Assembly (NCBI GenBank): GCA_003489085.1
Contig: DNJM01000054.1
Span: 1 to 8,669 of the forward strand
Source: Lachnospiraceae bacterium
Lineage (GTDB): Bacteria > Bacillota > Clostridia > Lachnospirales > Lachnospiraceae
DNA length: 8,669 nucleotides
Direction: 5' to 3'
This document shows positions 7,023-8,669 of the stretch, piece by piece. The notes under the pieces are model-generated. The model was not told the origin of the DNA and made no database searches. It saw only the letters and a program-made list of their open reading frames with translations. The position numbers and the translations under genes were made by a program. The stretch's first letter is position 1, and each line of letters starts with the position of its first letter.

Positions 7023-7955
7023 TTACCGATGATTCTCTTTCAGAAATGTCTTCCAGTCGAAGACTGCCTCTACGGATCGGATACCAACTTCAATCATATC
7101 ATCATCCGGCTCACTGGTTGTCAGCTTCTGCAGAAGAAGTCCCGGCTTACTCAGCAGATTGATCACCGGATTCTCACTGCTTCCGGCAAGCTTAATCAGC
7201 TCATAGGAAATGCCTGCAATCACCGGAAGCAATGCAATGCGCACCACTACATTCAGCACTGCCGAATCAAACTGAATAAAGAAATGCACAATGATACTCA
7301 CTACCATAACAAAAAGCAGGAAGCTTGTTCCGCAGCGCTTATGCTGTTTGGAACTCTTCCGTACATTCTCTACATTCAGCTCCAGACCATGTTCAATACA
7401 GTTGATACACTTATGCTCGGCTCCATGATACATGAAAACCCGTTTGATATCTTCCATTCTGGAAATCAGAATGATATACAAAAAGAAAATGGAAAGGCGT
7501 ATCAGCCCTTCGCTGACTGCAAACATGATATCAGATAGTCCCAGTCTCCTCAAAAAGCTGGATAATATATATGGAAGCACCATGAACAGCAGCACAGCCA
7601 GAACAATGGAAAATGCCACCGTCATCCCCATCATCAGATTCTCCTTTTTCTCCTGCTTTCTCGCTTCAGCTTCATTTAGCTGCCGTTCCCTTCCCGCTGT
7701 TTCTTCTTCTTCAAAAAAGCTGGTGGAAAACATCAGTGTTTTCATGCCCAGAATCAAAGAGTCCACAAAATTAAAAACACCGCGGATAAATGGTGTGGTA
7801 GTCAGCCAGGTCCATTTTTTCACGATGCTCTTATAATCCTGTACATCTACTACAATTTCTCCGTCCGGCTTTCTGACTGCTACTGCGTACCTGCCGCCAT
7901 TTCGCATCATAACGCCTTCCAGCACTGCCTGTCCGCCAATATTGGATGATTTCAT
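7023..7955 (-). CDS. yqhQ: DUF1385 membrane protein, YqhQ family
   Basis: This 310-residue protein belongs to the DUF1385 family (B. subtilis YqhQ), often described as a putative metal-dependent enzyme without a proven reaction. Hallmarks are GGQAVLEGVMMR at the N-terminus (7-18), HGAEHK (177-182), HKRCGTSF (205-212) and TTSEPDDDMIEV (279-290). The His, Cys and Glu residues of these motifs are candidate metal ligands. About four membrane segments are visible (roughly 108-132, 145-166, 210-228, 231-253). A charged stretch rich in E, R and K (81-106) precedes the first and should face the cytoplasm. It lies between rpmE and prmC, an arrangement I recall from many clostridia, so a link to translation or ribosome function is possible but unproven. 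The ATG at 7955 follows GGAAGG with 10 bases of spacing. Confidence 0.93.
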   Translation of the reverse strand: MKSSNIGGQAVLEGVMMRNGGRYAVAVRKPDGEIVVDVQDYKSIVKKWTWLTTTPFIRGVFNFVDSLILGMKTLMFSTSFFEEEETAGRERQLNEAEARKQEKKENLMMGMTVAFSIVLAVLLFMVLPYILSSFLRRLGLSDIMFAVSEGLIRLSIFFLYIILISRMEDIKRVFMYHGAEHKCINCIEHGLELNVENVRKSSKQHKRCGTSFLLFVMVVSIIVHFFIQFDSAVLNVVVRIALLPVIAGISYELIKLAGSSENPVINLLSKPGLLLQKLTTSEPDDDMIEVGIRSVEAVFDWKTFLKENHR

Positions 7956-7982
7956 ATTTCAAATTCCTTCCCGATTACACAA

Positions 7983-8012
7983 GAAGGTTGAGATTCGAAA
8001 ACCTCAACCTTC
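7983..8012 (-). terminator. Hairpin between rpmE and yqhQ, probably a partial terminator or RNA stabiliser
   Basis: Positions 7983-7992 and 8003-8012 are perfect inverted repeats (10 bp) around a 10-base loop, starting 9 bases after the rpmE stop codon. On the minus strand the stem is followed by TTGTGTAATC, not a run of T, so full termination is unlikely. It may lower read-through into yqhQ or protect the rpmE mRNA 3' end. Confidence 0.5.
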
Positions 8013-8020
8013 GCACTACA

Positions 8021-8221
8021 CTATTTAATTCCGTATTTCTTGTTGAACTTATCAACACGTCCGCGAGCCTGAGCTGCTTTCTGCTGTCCTGTGTAGAACG
8101 GATGACATTTGGAACAGATTTCTACGTGAATGTCTTTCTTAGTAGAACCTGTAACGAATGTATTTCCACAGTTGCAGGTTACGGTTGCCTGATGGTATGT
8201 TGGATGGATTCCTTCTTTCAT
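8021..8221 (-). CDS. rpmE: 50S ribosomal protein L31 (zinc-binding type)
   Basis: This 66-residue protein is a component of the large ribosomal subunit that bridges toward the small subunit. It begins with the family signature MKEGIHPTYH. It carries the four cysteines of the C+ zinc-ribbon form, C16 and C18 (CNCG) and C36 and C39 (CSKC), then HPFYTGQQ and a basic C-terminus ending in KKYGIK. This is the zinc-containing paralogue, not the cysteine-free form used under zinc limitation. The ATG at 8221 is supported by AGAGGTG (8228-8234) 6 bases upstream; an in-frame GTG at 8230 lies inside that ribosome binding site and is rejected. It sits downstream of rho, a frequent bacterial neighbour, behind its own promoter and a structured leader. 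Confidence 0.97.
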   Translation of the reverse strand: MKEGIHPTYHQATVTCNCGNTFVTGSTKKDIHVEICSKCHPFYTGQQKAAQARGRVDKFNKKYGIK

Positions 8222-8227
8222 GATTTT

Positions 8228-8234
8228 CACCTCT
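8228..8234 (-). promoter_or_regulatory. Ribosome binding site of rpmE
   Basis: AGAGGTG on the minus strand lies 6 bases before the rpmE ATG at 8221. Its AGGTGA part (8227-8232) occurs again at 8314-8319 in the leader. Confidence 0.8.
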
Positions 8235-8248
8235 TCTATCCTTAATAA

Positions 8249-8311
8249 TTATGTTACGCGATAGCACTCGGCCTGTCGCAATTTTACTTGCCGGCGAATG
8301 CCCGCAATCAT
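8249..8311 (-). CDS. Possible 20-codon upstream ORF in the rpmE leader
   Basis: An ATG at 8311 is preceded by AGGTGA (8314-8319), placed like a Shine-Dalgarno sequence, and reads 20 codons to a TAA at 8249-8251, 27 bases before the rpmE ATG. The peptide would start MIAGIRRQ and end YRVT, with four Arg and one Lys. It overlaps hairpins that may form the regulatory leader. I recognise no family, and an ORF this short can arise by chance. Confidence 0.25.
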   Translation of the reverse strand: MIAGIRRQVKLRQAECYRVT

Positions 8312-8340
8312 TGTCACCTAAACAGCGTTGTTATTGTAAC
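8253..8340 (-). promoter_or_regulatory. Candidate structured rpmE leader RNA (ribosomal protein leader-like)
   Basis: The minus-strand RNA can form three hairpins. They are 8332-8329 with 8324-8321 (4 bp); 8307-8288 (4 bp, a G-G mismatch, 3 bp, loop ATTC); and 8279-8273 with 8264-8258 (7 pairs including one C-A mismatch, 8-base loop). An outer stem GTTAC/GTAAC (8336-8340 with 8253-8257) would enclose all three and abut the third hairpin. Structured leaders upstream of rpmE, including a Firmicutes class, have been described as candidate autoregulatory elements that sense free L31. Membership here is inferred from position and fold; I could not compare with the consensus. The outer stem overlaps the predicted -10 box, so it would exist only in transcripts starting upstream. 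Confidence 0.5.
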
Positions 8341-8361
8341 ATATCTTCCTTCTCTTTGCAA
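8333..8361 (-). promoter_or_regulatory. Sigma-A-type promoter of rpmE
   Basis: On the minus strand TTGCAA (8356-8361, four of six consensus bases) and TACAAT (8333-8338, five of six) are separated by 17 bases. Transcription would begin near 8326, giving a leader of about 105 bases. No terminator is visible between the rho stop codon and this promoter, so rpmE may also be reached by read-through from rho. Confidence 0.6.
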
Positions 8362-8402
8362 GTTCTATCTTTCAGTTCACAGCATATTTTTTCTAAATTT
8401 TT

Positions 8403-8669
8403 TTAAAAAAACTTGGTTTTCTTAACCATTTGGATAAATTCTACGTTATTTCGGGTCCTCGAAAACAGATTCAGGATATTGTCTGCCGCTTCATCCGCCT
8501 TCATACCATTCAAAGAACGTCGCATCAGATAAACTGCCTCCTGCTCTTCCCTCGTCAGCAGCAGATCCTCTCTTCTGGTGCTGGACTTCTGAATATCCAC
8601 CGCAGGAAAAATTCGTTTCTCAGAAAGCTTTCTGTCAAGCACCAGCTCCATATTGCCGGTTCCCTTAAA
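8403..8669 (-). CDS. rho: Transcription termination factor Rho, C-terminal end (partial)
   Basis: Only the last 88 residues are in the window; the reading frame stays open to the right edge at 8669. The visible part starts FKGTGNMEL, the block found in Rho near the end of the RecA-like ATPase core, and continues through KLSEKRIFPAVD and STRREDLLLT, matching the C-terminal region that packs in the hexameric ring. It ends KKTKFF followed by TAA at 8403-8405. Rho is an RNA-dependent ATPase helicase that terminates transcription of untranslated RNA. The Walker motifs and the RNA-binding N-terminal domain lie outside the window. An ATG at 8651 is the internal methionine of GNMEL, not a start. No intrinsic terminator follows the gene. 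Confidence 0.96.
   Translation of the reverse strand, partial: FKGTGNMELVLDRKLSEKRIFPAVDIQKSSTRREDLLLTREEQEAVYLMRRSLNGMKADEAADNILNLFSRTRNNVEFIQMVKKTKFF

Noticed and set aside
8398..8411. T7A7 palindrome at the rho stop codon
   Set aside because: It encodes the normal end of Rho plus an A-rich tail and lacks a GC stem, so it is not an intrinsic terminator; no other function is supported.

Overview
The window looks like a chromosomal core region of a clostridial Firmicute, most likely a Lachnospiraceae member. The reasons are the gene order rho, rpmE, yqhQ (DUF1385), prmC, prfA; AGGAGG-type ribosome binding sites before most genes; short tight operons; and moderate G+C. The family assignment is an inference from gene order and protein resemblance. 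All nine protein genes lie on the minus strand, so the window reads biologically from right to left. I see no mobile element, CRISPR array, tRNA, rRNA or recent insertion. No gene-free stretch exceeds 300 bases; the longest, 8231-8402, holds a promoter and a probable regulatory leader.

Right half (8669 to about 4954) is an information-processing cluster. It starts with the C-terminal end of rho (transcription termination). A promoter and a 5' leader that can fold into several hairpins precede rpmE (ribosomal protein L31, zinc-ribbon form). Then come yqhQ (DUF1385 membrane protein of unknown function), prmC (methylates the GGQ glutamine of release factors) and prfA (release factor 1, its substrate). 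A strong intrinsic terminator with a U-tract closes the cluster at 4955-4991.

Left half (about 4943 to 1) is a separate four-gene operon with its own sigma-A-type promoter (4915-4943). It encodes a zinc-dependent phospholipase C-fold hydrolase, a UMF1/Atg22-like MFS transporter, a full-length MsbA-like ABC exporter and a DUF2156 protein (the lysyl-phosphatidylglycerol-synthase C-terminal, GNAT-like fold). The genes overlap or lie 1-9 bases apart. A long hairpin at the left edge ends the operon. The mix of one lipase-fold enzyme, two transporters and one aminoacyl/acyltransferase-like protein suggests a membrane or envelope role, but that is inference.

The least ordinary features are the rpmE leader (three hairpins and a possible short upstream ORF that shares its AGGTGA ribosome-binding sequence with rpmE) and the four-gene membrane operon.
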